From Thermaerobacter marianensis (GTDB taxonomy: Bacteria > Bacillota > Sulfobacillia > DVGY01), in NCBI GenBank assembly GCA_020724425.1, contig DYGY01000008.1:1-64000 (forward strand): a stretch of DNA of 64,000 nucleotides, in the 5' to 3' direction. This document shows, in pieces, positions 51,881 to 61,561 of this stretch (its first letter is position 1; each line of letters starts with the position of its first letter). A program made the position numbers and the translations under genes. The notes beneath the pieces were generated by a model. It made no database searches, had not been told where the DNA came from, and saw nothing but the letters and a program-made list of their open reading frames with translations.

Positions 51881-53581
51881 TCAGTCTAACCACCATTCGT
51901 GAATGTTGAACTGGAATGATAAGAAGTTAGGCTGTGCATTCTTAACTCTATCGTTGATAGCAACGATGTCATTCTGCTGATACAAGAAGACGTATGGTAG
52001 TTCTTCGTTGAGTAACGCTGCCCATTCTTGGTAGATTGGTTGACGTTCTTCAATAGCTAATACTGAACGACCTTCTTGCATTAAGCGAAGGCTATCAGGA
52101 TGAACGAACTGAACTGCATTCCAGGCAGTATCTGCACCCCAGATACCTGTCTGGTCAGGATCAAGACTTAAGCTCCAGCCCATTAGGTAGAGGTCAAAGT
52201 CTTTGTCTGTATAGACCATGGTGACCAAGGTTGGGAAATCATAGATTTCCAAGTTAACTTTGATACCAAGCTGGCTCAGGTTCTCTTGAATAAGAACTGC
52301 TGAGTTAATACGGACTTTGTTACCTGTGGGGTACTTAAGGGTTACTTCGAACCTTTCACCCTTTGCGTTCTTTAACCAAGCACCATCTTTGGTCCAGCCA
52401 GCTTCTGCTAGAAGCTCAGCAGCTTTTGCAGGATTGTACTCATACTCGCTTACGTTAGGATTGAATGCCCAAGACATTGATGGGAATGGCTGGTTCAGTA
52501 CCTGACCTTGGCCATCAAGTAAGCCTTCTACGATACCGTCACGATCGATACCATAGGCAAGTGCCTGGCGTACTCTCTTGTCTGACAAGAAAGGATGGGT
52601 GGTGTTGATACCCATGTACTGATAACCAAAGGATTCCCACTTCATAACGTTAACATGGTTCATGGCTTCTACCATGCTGAGGTTGTCAGCGGAAACGTTG
52701 ATGAAGTCAACTTCGCCATTACGTAGCTGACCAATGGCAACTTCCTGGTTTACGATTTTGTAGATAATCTTTTCAATGTATGGCTTACCTCTGTGGTAAT
52801 CTTCGTTACGTACTAACTCTACATACTGATCGGTTCTGTACTCAACGAACTTGTAAGGACCAGTACCGATTGGCTTAGTAGTTACTGCTGGAGAGGTTAC
52901 ATAGTCAGCAACTGCATAACCATCAAATGCGTGTTCTGCAGAGATACCCCAGGTTGCAACTCTTGGGAAGAAAGGAGCATCTGTCTGTGTTAGAACGAAT
53001 TTAATGGTGTAATCATCAAGAACCTGAATACCAGATACGTCATCAGCGTCACCTGCACGGTAATCTGCAGCACCTTCGATGAGGAGCCAGTTAGATGTAC
53101 GAACACCGGTGTAGTCAGGATGTAGCATGTTCTTGAAGGTGAAGGCTACGTCATGAGCAGTTAGGCCAACACCATCATGGAATTTAACATCTTCTCTGAG
53201 GTAGAAAGTGAAGGAGAGGTTATCTTCTGCAATTTCTACATCTTTAGCAAGATTGAATTCGAGCTCTAAGCTCTCGGTGTAGCTCATCATACCATCATAC
53301 AATAAGTCGTTGACATTGCCATCATAAAGACTCTCGTAGTAGTTGATGTTGAACTTTCCTTCAGGTGCGGAGAACTGGCTCATGTATAATGTGCCGCCCT
53401 CTTTAGGACCAGTTGATGGCTCTTCTTTAGGCTGTTCTACTGGCTTTGGATCGTCCTTTGGCGCATCTTTGCTGGTATCGTCTGTCTTACCACATGCGGA
53501 AAGCATCAAAGCTGCAACCAACAGAAGCATCAGCAGAATGGCCACTTTGTTATGACCAAACAGTTTCCTTAAATTTGTCAA
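51881..53581 (-). CDS. Peptide-binding lipoprotein of the ABC transporter (SBP family 5)
   Basis: 566-residue solute-binding protein. Signal peptide and lipobox MLSACGK (LSAC). A Pro/Lys-rich linker follows, then the SBP_bac_5 domain (NLSFTFYLREDVKFHDGVGLTAHDVAFTF is the family motif, split here over residues about 115-145). It delivers peptides, nickel chelates or similar ligands to the permease pair; specificity cannot be read. TTG start with GGGGGTC upstream. First gene of the operon. Confidence 0.95.
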   Translation of the reverse strand: MTNLRKLFGHNKVAILLMLLLVAALMLSACGKTDDTSKDAPKDDPKPVEQPKEEPSTGPKEGGTLYMSQFSAPEGKFNINYYESLYDGNVNDLLYDGMMSYTESLELEFNLAKDVEIAEDNLSFTFYLREDVKFHDGVGLTAHDVAFTFKNMLHPDYTGVRTSNWLLIEGAADYRAGDADDVSGIQVLDDYTIKFVLTQTDAPFFPRVATWGISAEHAFDGYAVADYVTSPAVTTKPIGTGPYKFVEYRTDQYVELVRNEDYHRGKPYIEKIIYKIVNQEVAIGQLRNGEVDFINVSADNLSMVEAMNHVNVMKWESFGYQYMGINTTHPFLSDKRVRQALAYGIDRDGIVEGLLDGQGQVLNQPFPSMSWAFNPNVSEYEYNPAKAAELLAEAGWTKDGAWLKNAKGERFEVTLKYPTGNKVRINSAVLIQENLSQLGIKVNLEIYDFPTLVTMVYTDKDFDLYLMGWSLSLDPDQTGIWGADTAWNAVQFVHPDSLRLMQEGRSVLAIEERQPIYQEWAALLNEELPYVFLYQQNDIVAINDRVKNAQPNFLSFQFNIHEWWLD

Positions 53582-53867
53582 TTAAATTGACCCCCTTATT
53601 TTTGAATTAATTTAGCCGCAACGCTTACGTTCAAAGCAGGATACTTCACCCCCCTTTTTAATGTTACGGCCACTTGGTGGTATTCGACGAAACCTTATCG
53701 AATCCTGCCTATTACACTACAGAAGGAATAAAAAAGTTGTTTTTTATTTCCTTTGAGTATGAAAAGAGGATTCTTTGGATTTCGCAACGTGGAATTTGCG
53801 CAAGAAAACCTACGCAAACTACGTTTTCCTTGTAGTACATTATAATGGTAAATTCCTAATTTTTGAA
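53582..53867 (-). promoter_or_regulatory. Promoter and long leader of the peptide-transporter operon
   Basis: On the minus strand, TTCAAA (53867-53862), 17-nt spacer, TATAAT (53844-53839). The leader is about 250 nt. It contains an A/T-rich hairpin (AAGGAATAAAAAA with TTTTTTATTTCCTT, around 53723-53753) and a second stem with ATTCGA/TCGAAT near 53683-53705. This could be a cis-acting RNA; I cannot match it to a known riboswitch. Confidence 0.4.
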
Positions 53868-53912
53868 CCACCTATTTTATCCACTTTGCAAAAATTTTAT
53901 TCAGTTATATAT

Positions 53913-53940
53913 CTATTTAGAAGAAAAAAATTCTAAATAG
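53913..53940. promoter_or_regulatory. Perfect 10-bp inverted repeat upstream of addB
   Basis: CTATTTAGAA-GAAAAAAA-TTCTAAATAG. It is in an AT-rich stretch between the divergent SBP and addB genes, 93 nt before the addB ATG. Operator or hairpin; no family assigned. Confidence 0.45.
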
Positions 53941-54032
53941 GTTATATTTTCGTAAGTTTTTAGCTAGGAAGAGAACTGATAGGAGAATTGTCTTTAATGT
54001 TGAAAGTTTTAGGATGATGAGGAGGAAGACCA

Positions 54033-56978
54033 ATGTTGAGGCAATTAGTTACCGGATCAATTAAAGATTTAGAGCAGGAGATATTTAACCTTATTATGGA
54101 GGAAAAACAAGAACCGCTTAAACCTATGGTAGTTTTGGTGGGTTCTAATATATTAGGTATCTATCTGAGGAGAAAATTAGCTTCCTTGGGTTTTTCGCAT
54201 GCGGGTGTTCGTTTTATCACTCTTTCTGAGTTAGCATATACTTTAGCTAATTACAATCAAGCTAATTCATGGTCTACAGAAATAGGTTTTATACTCACAA
54301 GTGAATTGCTAAGTGAAAAGGACGAACAGGATTTCTTGAGCCAAAAAGCATTGACCCCAGTACTTTATAGTTTGTTTGAGGAACTAGAGAATGGATCATT
54401 TTCGGAACTGAATCACTCTGAATCCCCTAAACTACAGCTTATTAGCCAATATTACAATAAATACAGGCAATATCGCAAAGAGTTTTATCACATAACTGAT
54501 GCTATGAAAGCTGCGAATTTTGATATATTCCCTAGAGTTTATGGTACGAAATATCTATATATTTATGGTTTGTCTGATCTTAATCAGGTGCAGAGGAATT
54601 TTCTAAATCAGGCCATAGAGAATCTAACTGTAGATGTTTATGTGCCCTGGGAAGATAAATTGTCATACCGGTATACTGAAGAATATGTTAGATGGCTTAA
54701 TAGCTACAAGCCGATACATAAAAAGGCATTGGCTGAATCTGAATATGATAGTCTTCTTGATTTTTTGAAGGCTAATTTATGGACTGATTTAGGAATAGTG
54801 AAATCTGATTCTTCTGTTAAGATCTTTGCTGCAATCTCTTCTGATGCAGAAGGTAGAGAGATCATGAGAGAATTAATGGGTAGGGCTGAAGAAGGTACTC
54901 CTTTTTATAAAATGGCGATTCTTTCACGAGACTTAGGACAATACAGAAATATATTAAGGAGACATCTTGATAAGCTTGGTATTCCATACTATATGAGCAA
55001 GGCCATTAATTTAGGAGATACTCCTGTTGTCACTAGTTATCTGGCTCTTTTAAGAATCCAGGTAAATGGATGGCAAAAGGATGATGTGTTGTCTTGGTTA
55101 ATTCAGTATTTTAGTTTCTTTTACAAAGATGATATAGATGAAGCTGTTTGGCGACTATTATCTAGTTATATGGTAGATAAATATTCCTTTGAGGATGGTC
55201 TTTTTCAACTAAAACAGAATGTTAGTGTTCTAGCAGAAGAGAATGGTCTTGTAGCGGAGTATTTGAGTTCAGAGCTAGATTTAATTTCAGCAGGAATATC
55301 TCTTTTACGGGAATCTCTAGGAAGATTACCAGGGAAAGCAACCTGGGTAGAGTGGGCTGATTTGTCTTTCAATCTAGTTTCTTCTATATATAAAGAAGAA
55401 ACAGAAGCCAGAGAAAAACTATTGCTAGTTCTTAATAAGATTCGAGAGTCAAAAATATTGAAAGAGGTTGAATTAGAAAATTTTATCGAAATAATCGAGT
55501 TGTTTATCAGTGAGCAGTACATTGCATATGGACGATTTGGTGAAGGTGTCTTTGTAGGTAGTGTCATGGAGGCTAGGGGTTTAAGCTTCGACTATGTATT
55601 TGTACCAGGGATGCTTAGTAGTTCTTTTCCGTTAAGAGCAAGAGAAAATCCATTGCTTAACGATAGGGAAAGGCAGTTGGTCAATAATAAGGATTCTGTT
55701 TTAAGTCTTAAGGCAAATAGGTCTATGGAAGAGAGATATTTGTTTTTTCAATTATTAGGTTCCGCAAAGCAAGGTATCATGTTAACTTATCCTCGTTTTG
55801 ATATGGTTAAGGGTAGGGTGCTGACACCTTCACCGTATCTTGTCGATATAGGTAAGGTGGTATCTTATAAAGATGTACATTTGGAGAATTTGTGTAAGCT
55901 TGAAATTGTGAGCTGGCAGTCTGTAAGTCAGCCATTAGAGAATCCTTTGTTAGCATTGGATGAAACAGAGTTTAATCTTGCCATGTTGAAGGCTTTTCCT
56001 GCTTATGCTAGTCTTCTAAAGAATAGTGATCGGTTAATAGCTGATTATGATAAGGCCTATAGGGCTATGTATGAAGGGGAATTATTAAGTCCTTTTGAAG
56101 GTATGGTGGGAGAGACTAAGCTTAGCAGTGTTTCTATTAGTGGCTTAGAGAGTTATGCAGAGTGCCCAATGGGGTATTTTTTTAGTAGGGTGCTAGATTT
56201 AAGGATAGAGGATACTGTTTTGTGGAGTGGTTTGGACGCTCTTTCTAAGGGACAGCTAGTTCATAAAATACTAGAAGATTTTTATTATAATAATGAGTTA
56301 CCTCTGAAAAGAGAGAGGCTAGGAGAATATTTAGAGCAGATTGCTGAGTTAGTGGATAAAGAGTTATCTCAAGGGCCGGTGAGTCAGATTTTCTTTGCTA
56401 GTGAAAGGGAAGGGCTAATAGGTGATCTTCAGGGTTGGTTGTTAATGGCTGAAGGTCTTTATGATGAACCTTATGTACCCCATTATTTTGAGTTGCCTGT
56501 GGAGTTCTCTTATGCGGATGTGGTTTTAGGCGGAAGAGTAGATAGGTTGGATTTGGGTTCAGATGGCAGTTTTGTACTGGTTGATTATAAGACTGGTAAG
56601 AGTTTTTCTAGTAAGGATAACAGTTTTCAGCAAGGGGAGGCCTTACAGCTACCTATCTATCTATTGGCCATACAGAAGAAATATGGATTAGATCTGGCTA
56701 AGGGAGAGGCTCGTTATGTGGGTGTTAGCAGAGCTAGTCAGTATAAGATTGTACATTTTGAGGGTGAGGAAATACTTAAGAGACAAGAGGAACTAGAGAC
56801 AATACTTAAGGGTTTGCTTTCGGGGATCAAACAGGGGGCCTTTCATTTTAACCCGGGTCAGCATTGCCGGTATTGTGAATATCGATATATCTGTAATCAA
56901 GATAGAAAAAGACTCTTTGATAATAAGAAGAGTGATCCGAGTTTGCAATGTTTTCTAGCTGTTAAGGAGGTGGAATAA
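54033..56978 (+). CDS. addB: ATP-dependent nuclease subunit AddB
   Basis: 981 residues, shorter than Bacillus AddB (about 1,166). The N-terminal helicase-like domain lacks a Walker A (VVLVGSNILGIYLR where GxxGxGKT is usual), so it is probably structural. The C-terminal RecB-like nuclease has GGRVDRLD...VLVDYKTGK. The iron-sulfur staple is intact: C711, C945, C948 and C954 (C-x2-C-x5-C at the end). GAGGAGGAAGACC precedes the ATG. It overlaps addA by 1 nt. AddAB processes double-strand breaks and recognises Chi-like sites. Confidence 0.93.
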   Translation: MLRQLVTGSIKDLEQEIFNLIMEEKQEPLKPMVVLVGSNILGIYLRRKLASLGFSHAGVRFITLSELAYTLANYNQANSWSTEIGFILTSELLSEKDEQDFLSQKALTPVLYSLFEELENGSFSELNHSESPKLQLISQYYNKYRQYRKEFYHITDAMKAANFDIFPRVYGTKYLYIYGLSDLNQVQRNFLNQAIENLTVDVYVPWEDKLSYRYTEEYVRWLNSYKPIHKKALAESEYDSLLDFLKANLWTDLGIVKSDSSVKIFAAISSDAEGREIMRELMGRAEEGTPFYKMAILSRDLGQYRNILRRHLDKLGIPYYMSKAINLGDTPVVTSYLALLRIQVNGWQKDDVLSWLIQYFSFFYKDDIDEAVWRLLSSYMVDKYSFEDGLFQLKQNVSVLAEENGLVAEYLSSELDLISAGISLLRESLGRLPGKATWVEWADLSFNLVSSIYKEETEAREKLLLVLNKIRESKILKEVELENFIEIIELFISEQYIAYGRFGEGVFVGSVMEARGLSFDYVFVPGMLSSSFPLRARENPLLNDRERQLVNNKDSVLSLKANRSMEERYLFFQLLGSAKQGIMLTYPRFDMVKGRVLTPSPYLVDIGKVVSYKDVHLENLCKLEIVSWQSVSQPLENPLLALDETEFNLAMLKAFPAYASLLKNSDRLIADYDKAYRAMYEGELLSPFEGMVGETKLSSVSISGLESYAECPMGYFFSRVLDLRIEDTVLWSGLDALSKGQLVHKILEDFYYNNELPLKRERLGEYLEQIAELVDKELSQGPVSQIFFASEREGLIGDLQGWLLMAEGLYDEPYVPHYFELPVEFSYADVVLGGRVDRLDLGSDGSFVLVDYKTGKSFSSKDNSFQQGEALQLPIYLLAIQKKYGLDLAKGEARYVGVSRASQYKIVHFEGEEILKRQEELETILKGLLSGIKQGAFHFNPGQHCRYCEYRYICNQDRKRLFDNKKSDPSLQCFLAVKEVE

Positions 56979-59900
56979 TGGGTAGGCTGGTTGATGCAGT
57001 TGAAAGGGAAAAGCTGATTAAGGATCTTGATACCTCATACTGTGTTGAGGCTAGTGCCGGAACAGGTAAAACGACTATCTTAATTGGTAGGTTAATTAGC
57101 ATTATTGAGCAGGGTAGGGCCAGGCTGCCTGAAGTTGTAGCAATCACCTTTACAGAAAAAGCAGCTGGTGAGTTGGCGGATAGATTAAAGAGTGAACTAG
57201 AAAAAAGGGTAAAGAGTGAAGAAGGTATCAAACAGGAGAGGTTTCTTTTGGCTCTTGAAGATATCTCGTTAGCTCATATTCAAACGATACATTCCTTTGC
57301 TGGGTCTTTGCTGAGAAGATATCCCCTTGAGGCTGGGTTAAGACCTGATTTTGAGGTTGTTGATGAAGCTGAAAGAGAGGTTCTTTTGGAGAAGTTGTGG
57401 CAGGATTGGCTACAAAAGGAAATGCTACAGTCTGAGGATCTGATACTTGAGGCAATGAATCTGGGCCTTAGTGTGGACAAATTAAAGGAGTTGGCTTATG
57501 AGGTTATAGATAACCGGGAATATCTAGGCAATAGTTACCCTGGAGCTTTTGTAGAGTATAGGGATACTGTTGATGAGTTTCTGGAACGGTTCATTTCTGA
57601 GGTAAATAGCCTGCTTGAAGATGCTAAAAGAGATTGTGTCAACCGGGAAGACCAAGCATATCAGCAGATTACAACTCTTCAGAGAATGGTTAAGGAGTCT
57701 TGCTATCTATCTAAAAGCATGCAAAGGAGATTTCTGTTAAAAGAGATTAAGATTTTAAAGAACAAGGGGAATAAGAAGAACTGGCAAGGTGATTCGTTGG
57801 GGGAATTTAAGCAGCGGATTGCAGACTTGAGAGAGGATTTTGACACATCTAAAGAAAAAGCACAGGGTTTGTTATTAGAGGGGCTTTTGGGGAAACTAGC
57901 TAGCTTTGCAGAATGCTATCGACAGGAGAAGAAAAGGTTAGGAGTATTGGATTTTGATGACCTACTATTGCTTGCTAGAGACTTGCTTGTTGATAACCTT
58001 CAGGTAAGGCAGGATATTAAAGAACAGATTAGGTTTTTGTTTGTTGATGAGTTTCAAGACACTGATCCTGTTCAGGCAGAAATAGTTTTCTTGTTAGCTA
58101 ATGAGGGTAATGGTAGCTGGCAAGAGGGTAGGGTGGTGCCGGGGCGTCTATTTATCGTCGGGGATCCAAAGCAATCAATTTATCGTTTTCGTAAGGCGGA
58201 TATTGAGATCTATGAAAAAGCTAAGGAGGTTCTTTTGGCTTCTAAAGGAGAGCTTATCTACTTAAGGCAAAACTTTAGGACTGTTAAGGGCATTACCACC
58301 TGGGTTAATGAGACATTTGCGCAACTGCTTAAAGATGATGAATATAATCCGGAATACAGAGGTCTATTTCCTGTACGGGATAACCTAGATGGAAAACCAG
58401 TTAAGCTTGTGTCCAATGTACCTGATGAAAAAGCTAGAGCAGATGAGATTCGTAGTGATGATGTCAAACGGGTTATCGGTACCATTAATAAGGTTGTTTT
58501 AGAGTCTTGGCAGATCTTTGATAAAGAGGCTAATGTGGTTCGTAATATTTCTTATCGCGATATGGCTATTCTTTTCCCGACTATGACTGGACTCAATCAT
58601 TATGAAGATGAGTTTAGAAGAATGGGGATACCTTACCGAATTGCTGGCGGCAAATACTATTATCAAAGGGAAGAGTTGAGAGGTTTTTTGTATGTTTTGA
58701 AAGCTATTAGGAACCCTTATGATTCCCTAGCTATTGTTGGTGCTTTGAGATCACCCTTTTTCTCTTGTTCTGATAGGGATATTTTTGAGTGGAAGTTGCA
58801 ATATCCTTTGACATATAGGAAGGATATTGGTGAGGATTCGTGTATTGCTAATGCGTTTAAAATTCTTAGAGATCTATCGCGGTTATCTAGGAGTGTTTCT
58901 GTTGTTTCTTTGTTTGAGGCTATTTTTCAAAAAACAAGAATATTAGAGAAGTATGCCATGCAAGAAGGTAAAGAACAGGCTATCTTGAACCTGAGAAAGG
59001 TTATCGATCAGGCTAATGATTTGAGTTATGATATTGATCAGTTTATCATCTGGCTTGAAAGAAGAGTGGTTCAAGAAAAGGAAGAGGGTGAGGCTCTTCT
59101 TTATGATGAAAGTATTGATGCTGTAAATTTAATGACTGTACATAAGTCTAAAGGGCTGGAATACCCTATGATTATTCTTGTTAATCTTCATGATCGTGGG
59201 TCATCTCATGGTTCTTTAGTTCTTCCTAACAAGGAGGAAAATAGGTTGGAAGCAAGACTGGGTGATGGTTTTCAGACCAGTAACTACTCAAAAATAGAAC
59301 AGGAAGAGCAATATAAGTTAGAAGCTGAAAGGAAACGATTGTTTTATGTGGCAGTTACTAGGGCTAGGGACTATCTGGTTCTAATTAGTAATGAGATTGA
59401 TAAACCAAAGGGGTTTGAACAGTACCTTAGTGAGACTCTGTTACAAACGACAGAAAGTGTTAGAGAAGGGCTAAGTCTAGAGCATTCTATCAAGATGTCT
59501 GATACTGAAAAGAGGTATTTGCAGGATCAGCTACCTCTGTATTCTTGGTCTTCTAGAGAGAGTATTTTGAGTGAGTTGGTTAAAAGAGAGGAACTTTTGC
59601 CTAAGTTAAAAAGGCCAAGCAAGGAGAAGGATGATATAAAGGAATATCGAGGTGGAAGTTCTTTTGGTCTTGAGTTAGGTAGTGCCTTTCATCAGCTGAT
59701 GCAGGATTATCGTTTCTGGTCAGAAATAGATAGGGAATCTTTAGAGGTTCTGGTTGATGATATTTTGGTGCGCTATAACTATTCACATGATTTTGAGAAA
59801 AAACTGATGTTTTTTGCTTATAATGTCTTAGAGTCAGGGTTGTATAAGAGAGTTCTTGCTGCTGATGCGGTATATCGAGAACTACCCTTTAGTTATTATA

Positions 59901-60133
59901 GGGAAGGGGAGTTGGTTGAAGGAACTGTGGATCTTGTTTTTGTTGAAAATGAGGAATTAGTTATTGTGGATTATAAGACAGATTACCTTTCTAAGAATGA
60001 GGTAGGGGAACGGGTTAAGCTTTACTCTCAGCAGGGGCAACTTTATAAGGAAGCGGTAGAGAAAATTTCTGGGAAAAGGGTTAAGGAAGTTGTTTTTGAG
60101 TTTGTGGAGCTTGGTGTAAGCGGAAAATTGTAA
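56978..60133 (+). CDS. addA: ATP-dependent helicase/nuclease subunit AddA
   Basis: 1051 residues. UvrD-type helicase with Walker A ASAGTGKTTILIGR, motif II FVDEFQDTDPVQ, motif III GDPKQSIYRFRKADI, motif IV LRQNFRT, motif V MTVHKSKGLEYP and motif VI YVAVTRARDYL. The C-terminal nuclease has EGTVDLVF and VIVDYKTDYL. It forms the motor and nuclease with AddB. The start codon shares a base with the addB stop. Confidence 0.97.
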   Translation: MGRLVDAVEREKLIKDLDTSYCVEASAGTGKTTILIGRLISIIEQGRARLPEVVAITFTEKAAGELADRLKSELEKRVKSEEGIKQERFLLALEDISLAHIQTIHSFAGSLLRRYPLEAGLRPDFEVVDEAEREVLLEKLWQDWLQKEMLQSEDLILEAMNLGLSVDKLKELAYEVIDNREYLGNSYPGAFVEYRDTVDEFLERFISEVNSLLEDAKRDCVNREDQAYQQITTLQRMVKESCYLSKSMQRRFLLKEIKILKNKGNKKNWQGDSLGEFKQRIADLREDFDTSKEKAQGLLLEGLLGKLASFAECYRQEKKRLGVLDFDDLLLLARDLLVDNLQVRQDIKEQIRFLFVDEFQDTDPVQAEIVFLLANEGNGSWQEGRVVPGRLFIVGDPKQSIYRFRKADIEIYEKAKEVLLASKGELIYLRQNFRTVKGITTWVNETFAQLLKDDEYNPEYRGLFPVRDNLDGKPVKLVSNVPDEKARADEIRSDDVKRVIGTINKVVLESWQIFDKEANVVRNISYRDMAILFPTMTGLNHYEDEFRRMGIPYRIAGGKYYYQREELRGFLYVLKAIRNPYDSLAIVGALRSPFFSCSDRDIFEWKLQYPLTYRKDIGEDSCIANAFKILRDLSRLSRSVSVVSLFEAIFQKTRILEKYAMQEGKEQAILNLRKVIDQANDLSYDIDQFIIWLERRVVQEKEEGEALLYDESIDAVNLMTVHKSKGLEYPMIILVNLHDRGSSHGSLVLPNKEENRLEARLGDGFQTSNYSKIEQEEQYKLEAERKRLFYVAVTRARDYLVLISNEIDKPKGFEQYLSETLLQTTESVREGLSLEHSIKMSDTEKRYLQDQLPLYSWSSRESILSELVKREELLPKLKRPSKEKDDIKEYRGGSSFGLELGSAFHQLMQDYRFWSEIDRESLEVLVDDILVRYNYSHDFEKKLMFFAYNVLESGLYKRVLAADAVYRELPFSYYREGELVEGTVDLVFVENEELVIVDYKTDYLSKNEVGERVKLYSQQGQLYKEAVEKISGKRVKEVVFEFVELGVSGKL

Positions 60134-60158
60134 AGGGCCTCTCTTTGGGAGAGACCCT
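60134..60158. terminator. Hairpin between addA and the symporter
   Basis: AGGG-C-CTCTC-TTTGG-GAGAG-A-CCCT: 9 pairs with one mismatch, in a convergent gap. Confidence 0.7.
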
Positions 60159-60162
60159 GAGC

Positions 60163-61479
60163 TTAGAGTCTTGCTTCTTTGAAGAAGCGGTTAGTTTCTG
60201 CCACTATGATTCCACTTAGACCTATTAGGCCTATTAGATTGGGTACTGCCATTAGACCATTCATTACGTCTGCGAAGGCCCAGACTAGATTTAGTTCTGC
60301 TATGGCACCGAAGAACACTACTGCTACAAAGAGGTACCGGTAATAGGGGATGGCGCTTTCACCAAGGAGGTATTCCAGGCATTTTTCGCCGTAGTATGAC
60401 CAGCCAAGGATGGTTGAGTAGGCAAAGAGAATTATACCTATGGCGACTATTAGGCCACCTATGGTGGGGATTCCTTCGTTAAAGGCGGCTGTGGTCAGGG
60501 CTGCACCTGTTTGGTTAGAAAATGTTAAGGCTCCTGATGATAATATGGCTAAAGAGGTTATTGTACAGACTATGATGGTATCAATGAATGTCTGGGTCAT
60601 GCTTACCAGGGCTTGTCTACCTGGGTAATCGGTTTTTGCTGCTGCTGCGGCTATTGGGGCACTACCTAAGCCTGCTTCGTTGGAGAATACGCCTCTGGCA
60701 ACTCCGTAACGTATTGCTGCTCCTACTGTACCTCCGGTGATTGCACTCCCTGTAAAAGCAAAGCGAAAGATTGAGGAGAATGCTTCAGGTATTTCATTTA
60801 TATTGACCATGATGACTGCAAGGCCTCCAATGATGTAAAAGGTAGCCATGACAGGGACAAGATAGCTTGTAACTCTACCGATACTCTTGATTCCTCCTAG
60901 AATGACAAGGGCTGTAAATATGGCTAGTGTTGCTCCTGTAATTGTTGGCGATAGTTTGAAGGTTGTTTCTACAGCACTGGCAACGGAGTTGGCCTGGACC
61001 ATGTTACCAATACCAAAGGCGGCTATGGCGCCAAAGAGGGCAAAGGCTATACCAAGCCATTTCCAGCCAAGGCCTTTCTCGATGTAGTACATGGGACCAC
61101 CGCTCATTTCTCCCTTTTTATCTACGGTTCTATACTTTACTGCGAGGATTGCTTCTGCGTATTTGGTGGCCATACCTACTAGACCGGTAATCCACATCCA
61201 AAATACTGCCCCTGGTCCACCTAGGACGATGGCTGTAGCAACACCGGCTATGTTTCCTGTACCTATTGTAGCTGCTAGGGCTGTTGTTAGTGCTTGGAAG
61301 TGGCTGATATCTCCTTCGGCATCTTCGTCTTTTGAGAAGATGAGTTTGTGAGCATAGATTAGTTTGGTAAATTGTAGGCCCCTGAGGCGAATTGTTAGGA
61401 ATAGGCCTGTGCCAACAAGGAGAGTTAGCATTGGGGGGCCCCAGACGATATCACTTAAAGTTGTAAAGAAGTCTTCCAT
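60163..61479 (-). CDS. Alanine/glycine:cation symporter (AGCS family)
   Basis: About 438 residues and 10-11 membrane helices. Family features: [51 protein letters not shown] and [17 protein letters not shown]. Sodium-coupled amino-acid uptake. The ATG at 61479 is preferred over 61491, because GGTGAT lies just before it. Confidence 0.94.
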   Translation of the reverse strand: MEDFFTTLSDIVWGPPMLTLLVGTGLFLTIRLRGLQFTKLIYAHKLIFSKDEDAEGDISHFQALTTALAATIGTGNIAGVATAIVLGGPGAVFWMWITGLVGMATKYAEAILAVKYRTVDKKGEMSGGPMYYIEKGLGWKWLGIAFALFGAIAAFGIGNMVQANSVASAVETTFKLSPTITGATLAIFTALVILGGIKSIGRVTSYLVPVMATFYIIGGLAVIMVNINEIPEAFSSIFRFAFTGSAITGGTVGAAIRYGVARGVFSNEAGLGSAPIAAAAAKTDYPGRQALVSMTQTFIDTIIVCTITSLAILSSGALTFSNQTGAALTTAAFNEGIPTIGGLIVAIGIILFAYSTILGWSYYGEKCLEYLLGESAIPYYRYLFVAVVFFGAIAELNLVWAFADVMNGLMAVPNLIGLIGLSGIIVAETNRFFKEARL

Positions 61480-61561
61480 TTCAATCACCATCCTTTGTAG
61501 AGATAGTCTTTCTTTTCTCTTGTTGGATTATGATATGTAAGCCTGTCACGGTTTTGACAGG

